Assembly (NCBI RefSeq): GCF_029193885.1
Contig: NZ_JARFVB010000001.1
Location: 186,001 to 250,000 of the forward strand
DNA length: 64,000 bases
Direction: 5' to 3'
Origin: Flagellimonas yonaguniensis
GTDB taxonomy: Bacteria > Bacteroidota > Bacteroidia > Flavobacteriales > Flavobacteriaceae
The notes below the pieces were generated by a model. It worked only from the letters and a program-made list of their open reading frames with translations, did not search any database and was not told the DNA's origin. Every line of letters begins with the position of its first letter. Position 1 is the first letter of the stretch. Below, in pieces: positions 8,290 through 17,712 of this stretch. Both the position numbers and the translations under genes were made by a program.

Positions 8290-10083
8290 ATGAATCTTAA
8301 AAAATTAGCCCTTTCGCTCTTTGCCGTGGCCGCTCTCTGGTCATGTTCCAAGGACGACGGGCCCAGTACGCCAACAACAAAAGCCCCGACCATAACAAGC
8401 TTTAGCCCCACATCGGGGCCCGTGGGCACCGTGGTCACCGTCAACGGGACCAATTTCAGCACCACCGCGGCCTCCAATACCGTGAAGATCGGCAACACCG
8501 CGGCGACAGTGGCATCGTCGCCAACGGCCACCAAGCTTACCATCACCGTGCCCGAGGGGGCCACCACCGGCAAGATAAGTGTTACCGTGGATGGTGATAC
8601 CGCCACGAGCAGCAACGACTTTACTGTGGCCCAAACCGTGAACGAAGCTCCAACGGCAGAGGATAAACAACTGTTCACCGTGGCCGAGAACATCAGCGAC
8701 ACCGATGAAATAGGACTGGTGGCCGCCACCGACCCCGAAGGGGACGATCTGACCTTCAGCATCGCCACCAACGACAATGACCTGTTCGAGATAACGGCTA
8801 CGGGATTGATCACTCTGGCCGATGGAAAGGCATTGGATTTTGAGACCGCCACCGAGCACAACATTACCGTGACTGTGAGCGACGGCACCAACCAGATACA
8901 GGCGGAAGTGACCATCCAAGTGACCAACGTGATCGAGAGCATGGCCGAAGACCCTGCCTCCTTTGTCACCACCTGGAACGCCGAAGCGGGAAAACAGGTA
9001 AGGATAGGCCTGGCAGAAGGTAACAATTTTGACTTTGACTTTACCGTGGACTGGGGCGATGGCACCGTGGAGGACATTACCATAGATGCGGGTCTCATTT
9101 CCCATATCTACGAAGCTGATGGCACCTATACCGTGGCCATACAGGGAAGCTTTCCTGGGTTGATCATGCAAGAAGAGCTTGGGGCCACACCTCTATTTTT
9201 GGCAAGTATAGAGCAATGGGGGAACATCCAATGGAAAACCATGTATTCCACATTTTATGCTTGTGCCAACATGGTCTATAACGCCACCGATGTGCCCGAC
9301 CTCTCCAATGTAACGGATATGACCTCCATGTTTTCTTATGCCAGTTCTTTCAATGGGGATATTGGCAACTGGGACACCAGCAATGTAACGGATATGGGAG
9401 ATTTGTTCTATGGGGCTACCTCTTTCAATGGGGACATCAGTGGTTGGGACACCAGTAATGTAACGGATATGGGCTATATGTTCCATGGGGTATCCTCTTT
9501 TAATGGGGACATCAGTGGCTGGGACACCAGCAATGTGACGGATATGAACCGCATGTTCTATGGGGCTAGCTCTTTCAATGGGGACATTAGCGGCTGGGAC
9601 ACCAGCAATGTGACAACTATGAGCAATATGTTCTACAACGCCGTGAATTTCAACCAGGATATATCCACTTGGGACACCAGCAATGTGACGAATATGTTCG
9701 GCATGTTCGGCGAGGCTGTAAGCTTTAACCAGGATATCTCCACTTGGGACACCAGCAATGTGACCGCTATGTATAAAATGTTCTTTAATGCAAGCTCCTT
9801 TGACCAAGATCTGGGGTCCTGGAATATAGGAAGCGTGCTGGGCGCAGGTATAGATGACATGTACCAAATGTTGAACAACAGTGGCATGTCCCCTCAAAGC
9901 CTGAACGCCACGCTCATTGGTTGGCACAATTTTGTACAACAGAACAATGGACCCAATAATATTGAACTGGGGCTCGAAGGGCTCACCGCCTGTGGGACGG
10001 ATTCCTTCCAAGCTGCCTTTTCACTGGATGTGAATTACGGCTGGGACATCATTGGGGCAACCTTTGAGGAAACCTGCAATTGA
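8290..10083 (+). CDS. BspA-family (DUF285) repeat surface lipoprotein with IPT/TIG and cadherin-like domains
   Basis: 597 residues. A lipoprotein signal peptide ends in LWSC (Cys19), and the following SKDDG fits the acidic export signal that sends Bacteroidota lipoproteins to the cell surface. Domains in order: IPT/TIG (about 35-115, [15 protein letters not shown]), cadherin-like (about 117-218, [13 protein letters not shown] and DPEGDDLTF), a PKD-like strand region with [12 protein letters not shown] (about 228-300), then seven 25-residue BspA repeats of the type [25 protein letters not shown] (about 336-515), and a short C-terminal cap. The role is probably adhesion or glycan/protein binding; no enzyme motif is present. 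GC content and codon choice (many GCC, ACC, GTG) are visibly higher than in neighbouring genes. It stands alone on the plus strand amid minus-strand genes and is bracketed by direct repeats. Confidence 0.9.
   Translation: MNLKKLALSLFAVAALWSCSKDDGPSTPTTKAPTITSFSPTSGPVGTVVTVNGTNFSTTAASNTVKIGNTAATVASSPTATKLTITVPEGATTGKISVTVDGDTATSSNDFTVAQTVNEAPTAEDKQLFTVAENISDTDEIGLVAATDPEGDDLTFSIATNDNDLFEITATGLITLADGKALDFETATEHNITVTVSDGTNQIQAEVTIQVTNVIESMAEDPASFVTTWNAEAGKQVRIGLAEGNNFDFDFTVDWGDGTVEDITIDAGLISHIYEADGTYTVAIQGSFPGLIMQEELGATPLFLASIEQWGNIQWKTMYSTFYACANMVYNATDVPDLSNVTDMTSMFSYASSFNGDIGNWDTSNVTDMGDLFYGATSFNGDISGWDTSNVTDMGYMFHGVSSFNGDISGWDTSNVTDMNRMFYGASSFNGDISGWDTSNVTTMSNMFYNAVNFNQDISTWDTSNVTNMFGMFGEAVSFNQDISTWDTSNVTAMYKMFFNASSFDQDLGSWNIGSVLGAGIDDMYQMLNNSGMSPQSLNATLIGWHNFVQQNNGPNNIELGLEGLTACGTDSFQAAFSLDVNYGWDIIGATFEETCN
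9295..9843 (+). repeat. 75-bp in-frame tandem repeats of the BspA region
   Basis: Unit boundaries fall every 75 nt (TGG codons at 9370, 9445, 9520 and so on), about seven units with a degenerate first and last. Units two to four are nearly identical at DNA level, which implies recent duplication or gene conversion. Confidence 0.9.
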
Positions 10084-10113
10084 TCTTTTAATAAATTAAA
10101 ATCCCAATATTTT

Positions 10114-10151
10114 ACCACCGGAAGGCCATAATGTCTTTCGGTGGTTTTTTT
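10114..10151 (+). terminator. Intrinsic terminator of the BspA-repeat gene
   Basis: An 11-bp stem with one G-T wobble, ACCACCGGAAG (10114-10124) with CTTTCGGTGGT (10135-10145), followed by a run of T. Confidence 0.9.
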
Positions 10152-10297
10152 ATAACTAACTACCACCTATCATTTAACAGAACCATTACCTGGATTAGAT
10201 TCTTCGCTTTGCCCAGAATGACAGTGACAAGACCTTCTGTCTTCAAAAAAACATTAAAGTCAATCCGAGAAATTCGTATCAACGCAGTTAACAATGA

Positions 10298-10349
<52 letters not shown>

Positions 10350-10351
10350 AA

Positions 10352-10861
10352 CTACTTCTTTCTTTTAAAAATAGGCACCGAAGAACAGGCTTCGCCGTAC
10401 ATTACGCTTTTGGCTACTTGTTGAATTTTTGCCACAGCCATTATGTAAGCGTTTTCAGGAACAGGTTTATTGGAACACCCTTTTATGATTACAGGTTTAT
10501 CGGTAAAATCGGTTACGTTCAATTGTTCCAAAATTGTCTGATAGAGAGCGGTTTCGAGATTATCCAAGTTTCCCTGTACCACTTTTTTGGCATACGGTTG
10601 CAGTTTGGAAGCAATCAGCATAAACGCCCAACCGGGTACTATGGCATCCGAAGAACATTGAAGCGCCACGTAAGCATCCTGATAAGTTGACCAATCATGC
10701 TCATCAACATAGGCACGAAACTCCTTTTCACGCAAGATAAAACCTTCATACAGCCAATCTTTGATGTCCAATACCTTCCGTTCCCCTTTTGGATAATAAT
10801 CCTCTAGGTCGAAGGTCATCAATTTGCTTTGCGCTACTCTGTTTATGATTTCATCTTCCAT
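10352..10861 (-). CDS. DUF2480 family protein
   Basis: 169 residues from the ATG at 10861 (MEDEIINRVAQSKL). The extension upstream of this is translated intergenic repeat (DSRLRGNDK) and is rejected. The family is conserved in Bacteroidota next to suf genes and has no known biochemical role. Two features hint at a thiol or metal function: QCSSDAIVPGWAFML in the middle and KGCSNKPVPENAYI near the C-terminus, followed by GEACSSVP. It is cytoplasmic, with no signal peptide. It is the last gene of the suf string, 128 nt after sufT with a hairpin in between. Confidence 0.85.
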   Translation of the reverse strand: MEDEIINRVAQSKLMTFDLEDYYPKGERKVLDIKDWLYEGFILREKEFRAYVDEHDWSTYQDAYVALQCSSDAIVPGWAFMLIASKLQPYAKKVVQGNLDNLETALYQTILEQLNVTDFTDKPVIIKGCSNKPVPENAYIMAVAKIQQVAKSVMYGEACSSVPIFKRKK

Positions 10862-10892
10862 CTTGTCATTCCCGCGAAGGCGGGAATCCATT
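10862..10892. repeat. Palindromic CATTCCCGCGAAGGCGGGAATCC element
   Basis: GGATTCCCGCC/GGCGGGAATCC-type hairpin (ATTCCCGC-GAAG-GCGGGAAT) directly at the start codon of the DUF2480 gene. Related to 2109-2171 and to the hairpin at 59770-59783. Confidence 0.65.
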
Positions 10893-10970
10893 TATATACT
10901 TTTAATATATGCAACGATGCTTCGACTCCTCTCAGCATCCGTGAAGTGAATTAACTAAAACACCCCTGAA

Positions 10971-10986
10971 GTCCCCTCAAGGGGAC
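10971..10986. repeat. Short perfect hairpin after sufT
   Basis: GTCCCCT-CA-AGGGGAC, 4 nt beyond the sufT stop codon on the minus strand. There is no T-run after it, so it is more likely an RNA-stabilising or repeat-derived hairpin than a terminator. Confidence 0.5.
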
Positions 10987-10989
10987 AAT

Positions 10990-11319
10990 TTAAAGAAGTC
11001 CCAATTCCAGTTTCGCCTCTTCGCTCATGAGTTCTTGGGTCCACGGGGGATCAAAAGTGATTTCCACTTCCACATCCTTCAGCAGATCAATGGACTTTAC
11101 TTTTTCCTCTACCTCCACGGGCAAAGTTTCGGCCACGGGACAATTGGGCGATGTAAGGGTCATTAAAATCTTTACTTCGTATTCCTCGTTCACAAATACA
11201 TCGTAAATCAATCCCAACTCGTAAATATCCACGGGAATCTCCGGATCATAAATGGTCTTGAGCACCTTTACGATTTTTTCTCCCAGTTCTTGTGTATCTA
11301 TGGTAGTTTCTTCGCTCAT
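10990..11319 (-). CDS. sufT: SufT-like MIP18 family (DUF59) Fe-S maturation protein
   Basis: 109 residues with the DUF59/MIP18 fold: YDPEIPVDIYELGLIYD at about 24-40, and the conserved TSPNCPVAETLP segment with its single reactive cysteine, then ITFDPPWTQELMS. Such proteins help load Fe-S clusters onto target apoproteins or support SufBCD. The gene starts 5 nt downstream of sufE within the suf operon, which supports this role. Confidence 0.9.
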   Translation of the reverse strand: MSEETTIDTQELGEKIVKVLKTIYDPEIPVDIYELGLIYDVFVNEEYEVKILMTLTSPNCPVAETLPVEVEEKVKSIDLLKDVEVEITFDPPWTQELMSEEAKLELGLL

Positions 11320-11324
11320 TGTTT

Positions 11325-11747
11325 CTATTTTAACTGTGTTTGATAAGCAACTGCATACAATTTCAATTGCTTGATCATGCTTACCAATCCATTGGCCCGT
11401 GTCGGTGATAAATGTTCCTTTAGACCAATTTCATCGATAAAGTCAACATCCGCATCAATAATATCCTGTGGTTTTTGGTTGCTAAAAGCCCTTACCAAAA
11501 TTGCTATGATGCCCTTTGTGATAATGGCATCACTATCCGCGGTAAATACCAATTTGTCTCCATCAAGTTCGGCATGCACCCATACCTTGCTTTGGCAACC
11601 TTTTATCAGGTTGTCATCGGTTTTGTATTGTTCTTCTATCAACGGAAGTGATTTTCCAAGTTCTATCATGTACTCGTAGCGTTGCATCCAGTCGTCGAAC
11701 ATGGAGAATTCGTCTATTATATCTTCCTGTATTTCTTTTATGGTCAT
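11325..11747 (-). CDS. sufE: Cysteine desulfurase activator SufE
   Basis: 140 residues from the ATG at 11747 (MTIKEIQEDII). SufE accepts persulfide sulfur from SufS and delivers it to SufBCD. The acceptor cysteine is in LIKGCQSKVWV at about residue 51, and the family motif RANGLVSMIKQLK is at the C-terminus. The gene lies between sufS and sufT in the operon. The upstream in-frame extension is non-conserved and overlaps the gap to sufS. Confidence 0.93.
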   Translation of the reverse strand: MTIKEIQEDIIDEFSMFDDWMQRYEYMIELGKSLPLIEEQYKTDDNLIKGCQSKVWVHAELDGDKLVFTADSDAIITKGIIAILVRAFSNQKPQDIIDADVDFIDEIGLKEHLSPTRANGLVSMIKQLKLYAVAYQTQLK

Positions 11748-11819
11748 GCGATGGTTTTGTTCAAAAGTACAACTCGATGGGTTGCCATTCAAGTCTTTAT
11801 GATAAAGATAACGGTTCTG

Positions 11820-13046
11820 CTATAGCAACATATTCCGTGCGCGTTTTACGCCCTCAACCAACTTGTCCACCTCTTCCTTGGTGTTATAAAAACTAAAACT
11901 GGCCCTTACTGTTCCCGGTATCTTGTAAAAATCCATAATGGGCTGGGCACAATGGTGTCCGGTTCTAACAGCAATGCCCAATTTGTCCACAATGGTTCCA
12001 ATGTCGTAGGGGTGAACCCCTTCAATATTAAAGGATATCACTGAAGTTTTGTGCGCAGCGGTTCCGTAGATCTTTAAGCCATCAATGGCCAACAATTGCT
12101 CTGTGGCGTATTGCATCAGCTCATCCTCGTACTGGGCAATGGCCCCAAAACCGATACTGTTCATATAATCCAATGCTGCTCCAAAGGCAATGCCCCCACA
12201 AATATTGGGCGTTCCCGCTTCAAACTTATGGGGCAAATCGGCATAGGTGGTCTTTTCAAAGGTTACCTCGGCAATCATTTCGCCACCGCCTTGATAAGGT
12301 GGTAACTTTTTGAGCCACTCCTCCTTGCCATACAACATTCCAACCCCTGTTGGTCCACACATTTTATGGGCGGAAACGGTATAAAAATCCACGTCCAAGG
12401 CTTGCAAATCAGGTTTGACGTGCGCCGCGGCCTGTGCTCCATCAATCAATACGGCCGCCCCAACTTTATGGGCGGCTTGGATGATTTCCGCTATCGGGTT
12501 GATGGTTCCCAATGCATTGGAAACGTGGTTGCAAAAGACCAACTTTGTCTTATCCGACAGTAAATTGTGGTATTCTTCCATTACCAACTCCCCTTCCAGG
12601 TTCATTGGAATCACTTTAAGAACTGCTCCCGTACGTTCACACAACATTTGCCAAGGCACGATATTGGAGTGATGCTCCATGGCAGAGACCAAAATCTCAT
12701 CTCCCTTCTTTAAAAAGGAAGTGAAACCGGTTGCCACCAAATTGATGCTTTGCGTAGTCCCCGAAGTAAAAATCACCTCGTGGGAATGGGCAATGTTAAA
12801 GTGTTTTTGGATTTTTTCACGTGCCACTTCGTAAGCATCGGTCGCCTCTTGTGACAAGGTATGTACCCCACGATGGATATTGGCATTATAGCCTTGGTAA
12901 TAATCAACAATGGTATCGATTACCTGCTGTGGTGTCTGCGAGGTGGCTGCATTGTCCAAATACACCAAAGGCTGCCCATTGACCTCTCTTTGGAGGATGG
13001 GAAAATCCTTTCTAATGGCCTGTATGTCCAAAGTGGTCTCTATCAT
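11820..13046 (-). CDS. sufS: SufS-type cysteine desulfurase
   Basis: PLP-dependent group II desulfurase of 408 residues that converts cysteine to alanine plus enzyme-bound persulfide. Visible are VYLDNAATSQ at the start, the PLP-binding TVSAHKMCGPTGVG lysine at about 228, and the catalytic cysteine in RTGHHCAQPIM at about 366. The short loop before that cysteine is typical of SufS rather than IscS. Partner SufE follows directly. Cytoplasmic. Confidence 0.97.
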   Translation of the reverse strand: MIETTLDIQAIRKDFPILQREVNGQPLVYLDNAATSQTPQQVIDTIVDYYQGYNANIHRGVHTLSQEATDAYEVAREKIQKHFNIAHSHEVIFTSGTTQSINLVATGFTSFLKKGDEILVSAMEHHSNIVPWQMLCERTGAVLKVIPMNLEGELVMEEYHNLLSDKTKLVFCNHVSNALGTINPIAEIIQAAHKVGAAVLIDGAQAAAHVKPDLQALDVDFYTVSAHKMCGPTGVGMLYGKEEWLKKLPPYQGGGEMIAEVTFEKTTYADLPHKFEAGTPNICGGIAFGAALDYMNSIGFGAIAQYEDELMQYATEQLLAIDGLKIYGTAAHKTSVISFNIEGVHPYDIGTIVDKLGIAVRTGHHCAQPIMDFYKIPGTVRASFSFYNTKEEVDKLVEGVKRARNMLL

Positions 13047-13072
13047 TTTCTAAATTTGAGGAAAAGGTCGGA

Positions 13073-14389
13073 TTATAAGTCAAACCCCATGCGTACACCC
13101 AGTTTTTCGGCAATGATCTTATTGATTCGTGCCTTTAACTCGGGAATACGAACACTCTCCAACACATTATTGGCAAAAGCATACATCATCAAAGCCTTCG
13201 CTTCTTTCTTTGGAATTCCCCTTGATCTTAGGTAGAACAAGGCCTCTTCATCCAACTGACCAATGGTACATCCGTGCGAACATTTTACATCATCCGCAAA
13301 AATCTCCAATTGTGGTTTTGAGTTGATGGTCGACCTATCGCTCAACAAAATATTGTTGTTCTGCTGAAAGGCATCCGTTTTCTGGGCGATCTTGTCCACA
13401 ATGATCTTACCATTGAACACCCCTGTGGAACTATCCCCGAATATACCTTTGTAATCTTGATGGCTCTCGCAATTGGGCTGTGCATGGTGTACCAATGTGT
13501 GATGGTCCACATGCTGTTTGTCGCCCAAAATGGTTACACCTTTCAGGGTAGAGTCGATACGCTCTCCATTCTGATAGAAGTTCAGGTTGTTACGGATGAG
13601 TTTCCCTCCCAAAGAGAAAGTATGCACCCTTACGACGCTGCTGTTCTTTTGTGAAATATAGGTGTTGTCCACCAATGAAGCGGTCGGCTCATCGTTCTGG
13701 ACTTTGTAGTAGTCCACAATGGCATCCTTTCCTGCAAAAATCTCCGTGACAGAGTTTGTGAAGACTTCGTTGCCAGTCAAACTTTGATGACGTTCTATGA
13801 TCTGAACCTCGGCATTGTCCTCGGCAACAATCAAGTTACGTGGCTGCAACATCAAGGCTGCCTCATTGCCTGTGGCCAAATGTAAAATTTGGATAGGCTT
13901 TTTGGGCATTTTGTTCTTTGGAATGTAGATATAGGCTCCTTCCTTACTGAAAGCTGTGTTCAATGAGGTCAACGACTCGTCTTTAGAGGCCACTTTATTG
14001 AAATAAACTTCAATTACTTGCTTGAACATCGGCTTACTGAAGGCAGAACTCATCAAACAGATATCTACACCATCGTGTGTTGTCTCAGACAGATAAGAAC
14101 TGTATACCCCATCAACAAATACAATTTTATAGGTGTCTATCTCGTGAAGAAAGTACTTCTTCACATCTTTATATTCCAAAGTGGTCTCTTGCTTTGGAAA
14201 GATACTGAAATCGACCTTTTGAAGGCCTCTCAAAGAGGTATATTTCCATGCTTCATCCTTTTTGGTGGGAAATCCCTTGGTCTCGAAATTCTTAATGGCA
14301 TTGGATCTTTCCTCATGTACTGGATGATCTAAATCCAAACCATCTTCAAAAGCCAAAAAAGAGGAGACTAATTTTTCCTTTAAATCCAT
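13073..14389 (-). CDS. sufD: Fe-S cluster assembly protein SufD
   Basis: 438 residues. SufD pairs with SufB on a SufC dimer to form the scaffold on which clusters are built. The N-terminal helical segment has the KKDEAWKYTSLRGL motif. The beta-helix core ends in DDVKCSHGCTIGQLDEEALFYLRSRGIPKKEA, the C-terminal SufBD signature with the His/Cys region at the SufB interface. It lies between sufC and sufS in the operon. Confidence 0.96.
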   Translation of the reverse strand: MDLKEKLVSSFLAFEDGLDLDHPVHEERSNAIKNFETKGFPTKKDEAWKYTSLRGLQKVDFSIFPKQETTLEYKDVKKYFLHEIDTYKIVFVDGVYSSYLSETTHDGVDICLMSSAFSKPMFKQVIEVYFNKVASKDESLTSLNTAFSKEGAYIYIPKNKMPKKPIQILHLATGNEAALMLQPRNLIVAEDNAEVQIIERHQSLTGNEVFTNSVTEIFAGKDAIVDYYKVQNDEPTASLVDNTYISQKNSSVVRVHTFSLGGKLIRNNLNFYQNGERIDSTLKGVTILGDKQHVDHHTLVHHAQPNCESHQDYKGIFGDSSTGVFNGKIIVDKIAQKTDAFQQNNNILLSDRSTINSKPQLEIFADDVKCSHGCTIGQLDEEALFYLRSRGIPKKEAKALMMYAFANNVLESVRIPELKARINKIIAEKLGVRMGFDL

Positions 14390-14464
14390 ATTTTTTCAGT
14401 TTTCAGTCATCAGTTTTCAGTGTGAAGTTTTCTGAACTCTGACATCTGAAGTCTTACATCTAAT

Positions 14465-15217
14465 TTATACCGCAGCTTCTTCTTTTAACCAATCGTATCC
14501 TTTTTCTTCCAATTCCAAAGCCAATTCCTTGGTTCCGGATTTCACGATTTTTCCATTGTACAACACGTGTACAAAATCAGGGACGATATATTCCAACAAT
14601 CGCTGGTAGTGCGTGATCACGATAATGGCGTTGTCCTTGCTGCGCAACTTGTTCACACCATTGGCCACGATGCGTAGTGCATCGATATCCAAACCAGAAT
14701 CGGTCTCGTCCAATATGGCCAATTTAGGCTCCAACATTGCCATTTGAAAGATTTCGTTACGTTTCTTTTCACCTCCAGAGAAACCTTCGTTCAAGGAACG
14801 TGAAAGGAATTTTCTATCGATTTCCAACATTTCTGACTTCTCACGAATCTTTTTAAGCATTTCGTTGGCCGGCATATCCTCCAAACCTTGTGCTTTTCTG
14901 GATTCGTTGATAGCAGTCTTCATAAAGTTGGTCACCGATACCCCTGGAATCTCAACTGGGTATTGGAAAGACAAGAATACTCCTTTGTGGGCTCTTTCCT
15001 CTGGGGAAAGGTCTTCCAAATCTTCTCCTTCCAGGAGAATGTTTCCTTCTCCCACTTCAAATTCTTCTTGACCCGCGATCACTTCCGCCAAGGTACTTTT
15101 ACCTGAACCGTTGGGGCCCATAATGGCGTGCACCTCTCCCGCATTCACTTTTAGGTCGATTCCCTTAAGGATTTCTTTATCTTCTACGCTTGCGTGTAAA
15201 TTTTTGATTTCTAGCAT
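14465..15217 (-). CDS. sufC: Fe-S assembly ATPase SufC
   Basis: ABC-type ATPase of 250 residues without membrane domain. Walker A is GPNGSGKST, the ABC signature is GFSGGEKKR, and Walker B is LAILDETDSGLD, followed by the H-loop VITHYQR. ATP binding drives the conformational change of SufBD. I use the ATG at 15217 (MLEIKNLHA), the usual SufC beginning; a TTG five codons upstream is the alternative. Confidence 0.96.
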   Translation of the reverse strand: MLEIKNLHASVEDKEILKGIDLKVNAGEVHAIMGPNGSGKSTLAEVIAGQEEFEVGEGNILLEGEDLEDLSPEERAHKGVFLSFQYPVEIPGVSVTNFMKTAINESRKAQGLEDMPANEMLKKIREKSEMLEIDRKFLSRSLNEGFSGGEKKRNEIFQMAMLEPKLAILDETDSGLDIDALRIVANGVNKLRSKDNAIIVITHYQRLLEYIVPDFVHVLYNGKIVKSGTKELALELEEKGYDWLKEEAAV

Positions 15218-15256
15218 GCTATTCTTCTTCAAATATTATTTTATGATGGTCATTTA

Positions 15257-16702
15257 TTATCCTACGGAGCCTTCCAAACTGATTTCCAACAATTTTTGGG
15301 CCTCCACCGCAAATTCCATTGGGAGTTTGTTCAACACTTCCTTGCTAAATCCGTTCACGATCAATGCAATTGCCTTTTCAGTGTCAATTCCTCTTTGGTT
15401 ACAATAGAAAATCTGGTCCTCACCGATCTTACTGGTGGTAGCCTCATGTTCTATCTGCGCGGTCTTGTTCTTGACTTCGATGTAGGGAAACGTGTGCGCT
15501 CCACAACGGTTGCCCATCAACAGGGAATCACATTGCGAAAAGTTCCTTGCATTCTCCGCTCGGCTGTTCACCTGCACCAATCCGCGGTAGCTATTTTGCG
15601 ATTGACCTGCAGAAATACCTTTGGAAATAATGGTACTCTTGGTGTTCTTGCCCAAATGAATCATTTTGGTCCCCGTATCTGCCTGCTGAAAATTGTTGGT
15701 CACGGCAATGGAATAAAACTCACCTATGGAGTGATCTCCTTTCAATATACATGAAGGATATTTCCAAGTTACCGCTGAACCGGTCTCTACTTGGGTCCAA
15801 GAGATTTTCGCATTCTTTTCGCAAAGACCGCGCTTGGTCACAAAGTTGAAAACCCCTCCTTTACCTTCATCATTACCTGGGTACCAATTCTGAACTGTTG
15901 AGTATTTGATTTCTGCATCATCGAGTGCGATCAACTCCACAACAGCGGCGTGCAATTGGTTTTCATCACGTGATGGGGCGGTACAACCTTCCAAATAACT
16001 TACATAACTTCCTTCGTCGGCAACCACCAAGGTTCTTTCGAACTGGCCGGTTCCGGCTTGGTTGATACGGAAGTACGTTGATAGCTCCATTGGACATCTG
16101 ACTCCTTTTGGGATATAACAGAACGAACCATCGGAAAATACAGCTGAGTTCAAGGCCGCATAAAAGTTATCTTTTTGAGGCACTACAGTCCCCAAATATT
16201 TTTTTACCAACTCCGGATGCTCCTGAATCGCTTCGGAGATGGAACAGAAAATAATGCCTTTTTCTGCCAATGTCTTTTTAAATGTTGTTGCCACCGAAAC
16301 GGAATCCATCACGATATCAACAGCAACACCTGCCAACTTTTTCTGCTCGTCCACTGAGATTCCCAACTTTTTGAAGGTTTCCAATAATTCTGGATCTACT
16401 TCATCCAAGCTATTGTACTTGGGTTTTTTGTTTGGGGCAGAATAATAGGAAATATCTTGAAAGTCAGGCTTATTGTAGGTCACATTGGCCCATTCCGGTT
16501 CTTCCATTTCTTTCCAAGCACGAAAGGCTTCCAATCGCCATTCCGTCATCCAATCAGGCTCCTCCTTCTTTTTGGAAATGGCAATAACAATATCCTCGTT
16601 CAACCCTTTGGGCAGGGTGTCCGATTCAATGTCGGTATAGAAACCATACTCGTATTCCTTGGTCTCCAGTTCTTTTTTTAATTCTTCCTCTGTATAAGCC
16701 AT
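15257..16702 (-). CDS. sufB: Fe-S cluster assembly protein SufB
   Basis: 481 residues, the major scaffold subunit of SufBCD. Characteristic segments are [39 protein letters not shown], and the C-terminal [15 protein letters not shown] that holds the cluster-building cysteine, then [19 protein letters not shown]. Length and order match SufB of other flavobacteria. In most relatives the A-type carrier directly precedes sufB; here a four-helix-bundle gene has been inserted between them. Confidence 0.97.
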   Translation of the reverse strand: MAYTEEELKKELETKEYEYGFYTDIESDTLPKGLNEDIVIAISKKKEEPDWMTEWRLEAFRAWKEMEEPEWANVTYNKPDFQDISYYSAPNKKPKYNSLDEVDPELLETFKKLGISVDEQKKLAGVAVDIVMDSVSVATTFKKTLAEKGIIFCSISEAIQEHPELVKKYLGTVVPQKDNFYAALNSAVFSDGSFCYIPKGVRCPMELSTYFRINQAGTGQFERTLVVADEGSYVSYLEGCTAPSRDENQLHAAVVELIALDDAEIKYSTVQNWYPGNDEGKGGVFNFVTKRGLCEKNAKISWTQVETGSAVTWKYPSCILKGDHSIGEFYSIAVTNNFQQADTGTKMIHLGKNTKSTIISKGISAGQSQNSYRGLVQVNSRAENARNFSQCDSLLMGNRCGAHTFPYIEVKNKTAQIEHEATTSKIGEDQIFYCNQRGIDTEKAIALIVNGFSKEVLNKLPMEFAVEAQKLLEISLEGSVG

Positions 16703-16729
16703 ATATTGTCTCAGTTAAAAGTTAAAAAG

Positions 16730-17098
16730 TCAAAGGCTGCTTCGCTTTTTAACATACTTGATATAATTTGCAAGCTGTCTTGAAATATTGATTACCTGCT
16801 TTTTGTAATCAACCAACTCTTCAGCTTTAAAATATCCAATCTCTTCCATTAAGTTAAAAAGATTTCTGATTTCTCCGGCCGAACCTTTAGAGAAATAAAG
16901 GAATCTTATCAACTCTTTATCTGTTTCCCTTTCAAACCCTTCAGAAATATTGTTCGAAATTGAAATAGTTGCTCTTCTTACTTGGTCAACCATCGCAAAA
17001 TCTTCTTTCAAAGGACTTTTCTTTAATAAATTATAGACATGGGCAGTGAACTTCACAGTTGTTTTATATACTTCCAAGTCTTCAAAAGAGCTATACAT
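16730..17098 (-). CDS. Four-helix-bundle protein (S23 / 23S rRNA intervening-sequence family)
   Basis: 122 residues, almost all helical. The family signature is present: SFEDLEVYKTTVKF at the start, DQVRRATISISNNISEGF in the middle, then FLYFSKGSAGEIRNLF and a final Lys/Arg-rich end. These proteins were first seen encoded in intervening sequences of 23S rRNA; crystal structures show a pentameric four-helix bundle, and the function is unknown. Here the gene sits inside the suf operon, between the A-type carrier and sufB, 27 nt before sufB. The local DNA is AT-richer than the flanking genes, suggesting insertion. Confidence 0.9.
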   Translation of the reverse strand: MYSSFEDLEVYKTTVKFTAHVYNLLKKSPLKEDFAMVDQVRRATISISNNISEGFERETDKELIRFLYFSKGSAGEIRNLFNLMEEIGYFKAEELVDYKKQVINISRQLANYIKYVKKRSSL

Positions 17099-17133
17099 TT
17101 TTACTTTTTTAATACTTAGCTCTTTATCTCATT

Positions 17134-17463
17134 TTATAATGAAAAACTTTCCCCGCATCCACAGGTTCTTTGGGCATTGGGATTATTAAAAACAAACCCC
17201 TTTCCGTTCAAACCTCCAGAATATTCCAATGTGGTGCCCACCAAATACAAAAAACTCCTCTTATCCACGATGATTCTCACATCGTTATCTTCAAAAACCT
17301 TGTCTGTATCTCCTGCAGTATTGTCAAAAGTCAATTCATAAGACAATCCACTACACCCTCCACTCTTTACGCCAACACGCACATAATCCGTGGCCGCATC
17401 AAAACCTTCCTCTGTCATGAGCGACACCACTTTGTGCCTTGCTGACTCCGAAACCTTAATCAT
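17134..17463 (-). CDS. sufA: A-type Fe-S carrier (HesB/IscA/SufA family)
   Basis: 109 residues from the ATG at 17463 (MIKVSESARHKV). The three cluster-binding cysteines are in the canonical pattern: one in GVKSGGCSGLSYEL and two in the C-terminal RTCGCGESFSL. A-type carriers receive Fe-S clusters from the scaffold and pass them to targets. It is the first gene of the minus-strand suf operon, with a TAnnTTTG box 29 nt upstream. The long N-terminal extension of the open frame is not conserved and is excluded. Confidence 0.93.
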   Translation of the reverse strand: MIKVSESARHKVVSLMTEEGFDAATDYVRVGVKSGGCSGLSYELTFDNTAGDTDKVFEDNDVRIIVDKRSFLYLVGTTLEYSGGLNGKGFVFNNPNAQRTCGCGESFSL

Positions 17464-17491
17464 CTTACTTGTATTTAATCTAAATAGCCCA

Positions 17492-17499
17492 CAAATATA
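17492..17499 (-). promoter_or_regulatory. Putative -7 box of the suf operon
   Basis: On the minus strand this reads TATATTTG, a perfect TAnnTTTG -7 element 28 nt before the carrier gene's ATG. A TTG lies about 25 nt further upstream, slightly farther than usual. Confidence 0.45.
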
Positions 17500-17712
17500 C
17501 AGTATAAGTAGGGTTTTACCATAGCAACTAACATTAATATAACGAATGATTCCATAGGTGTTTCCTATGGAAATTTGGGTCAATTTAACCCTAAGGCCTA
17601 TCAAGCGTGTATTTGCAAGAAATTGTCATGGCTTTTGGCATTGTTTCTTTCAAAAAAATTTTATGTTCCATCCGACACTAGAATTTACGATTATCCTCGT
17701 TATTTTTGCAAA

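Noticed and set aside
9295-9843. Regular 75-bp repeats as a possible CRISPR array
   Set aside because: Units are contiguous, in frame and coding (BspA repeats); there are no unique spacers and no cas genes.
8274-10011. Long antisense frames opposite the BspA-repeat gene
   Set aside because: Their length comes from the high GC and periodicity of the true gene; the plus-strand frame has a signal peptide and recognisable domains.
17701-17708. TATTTTTG as the thiL -7 promoter box
   Set aside because: Matches TAnnTTTG but ends 4 nt before the ATG, which would put the transcription start at or past the start codon, and no -33 box is visible.
17464-17712. TPP riboswitch upstream of thiL
   Set aside because: No thi-box elements (CUGAGA, ACCUGA) are present in the expected order.
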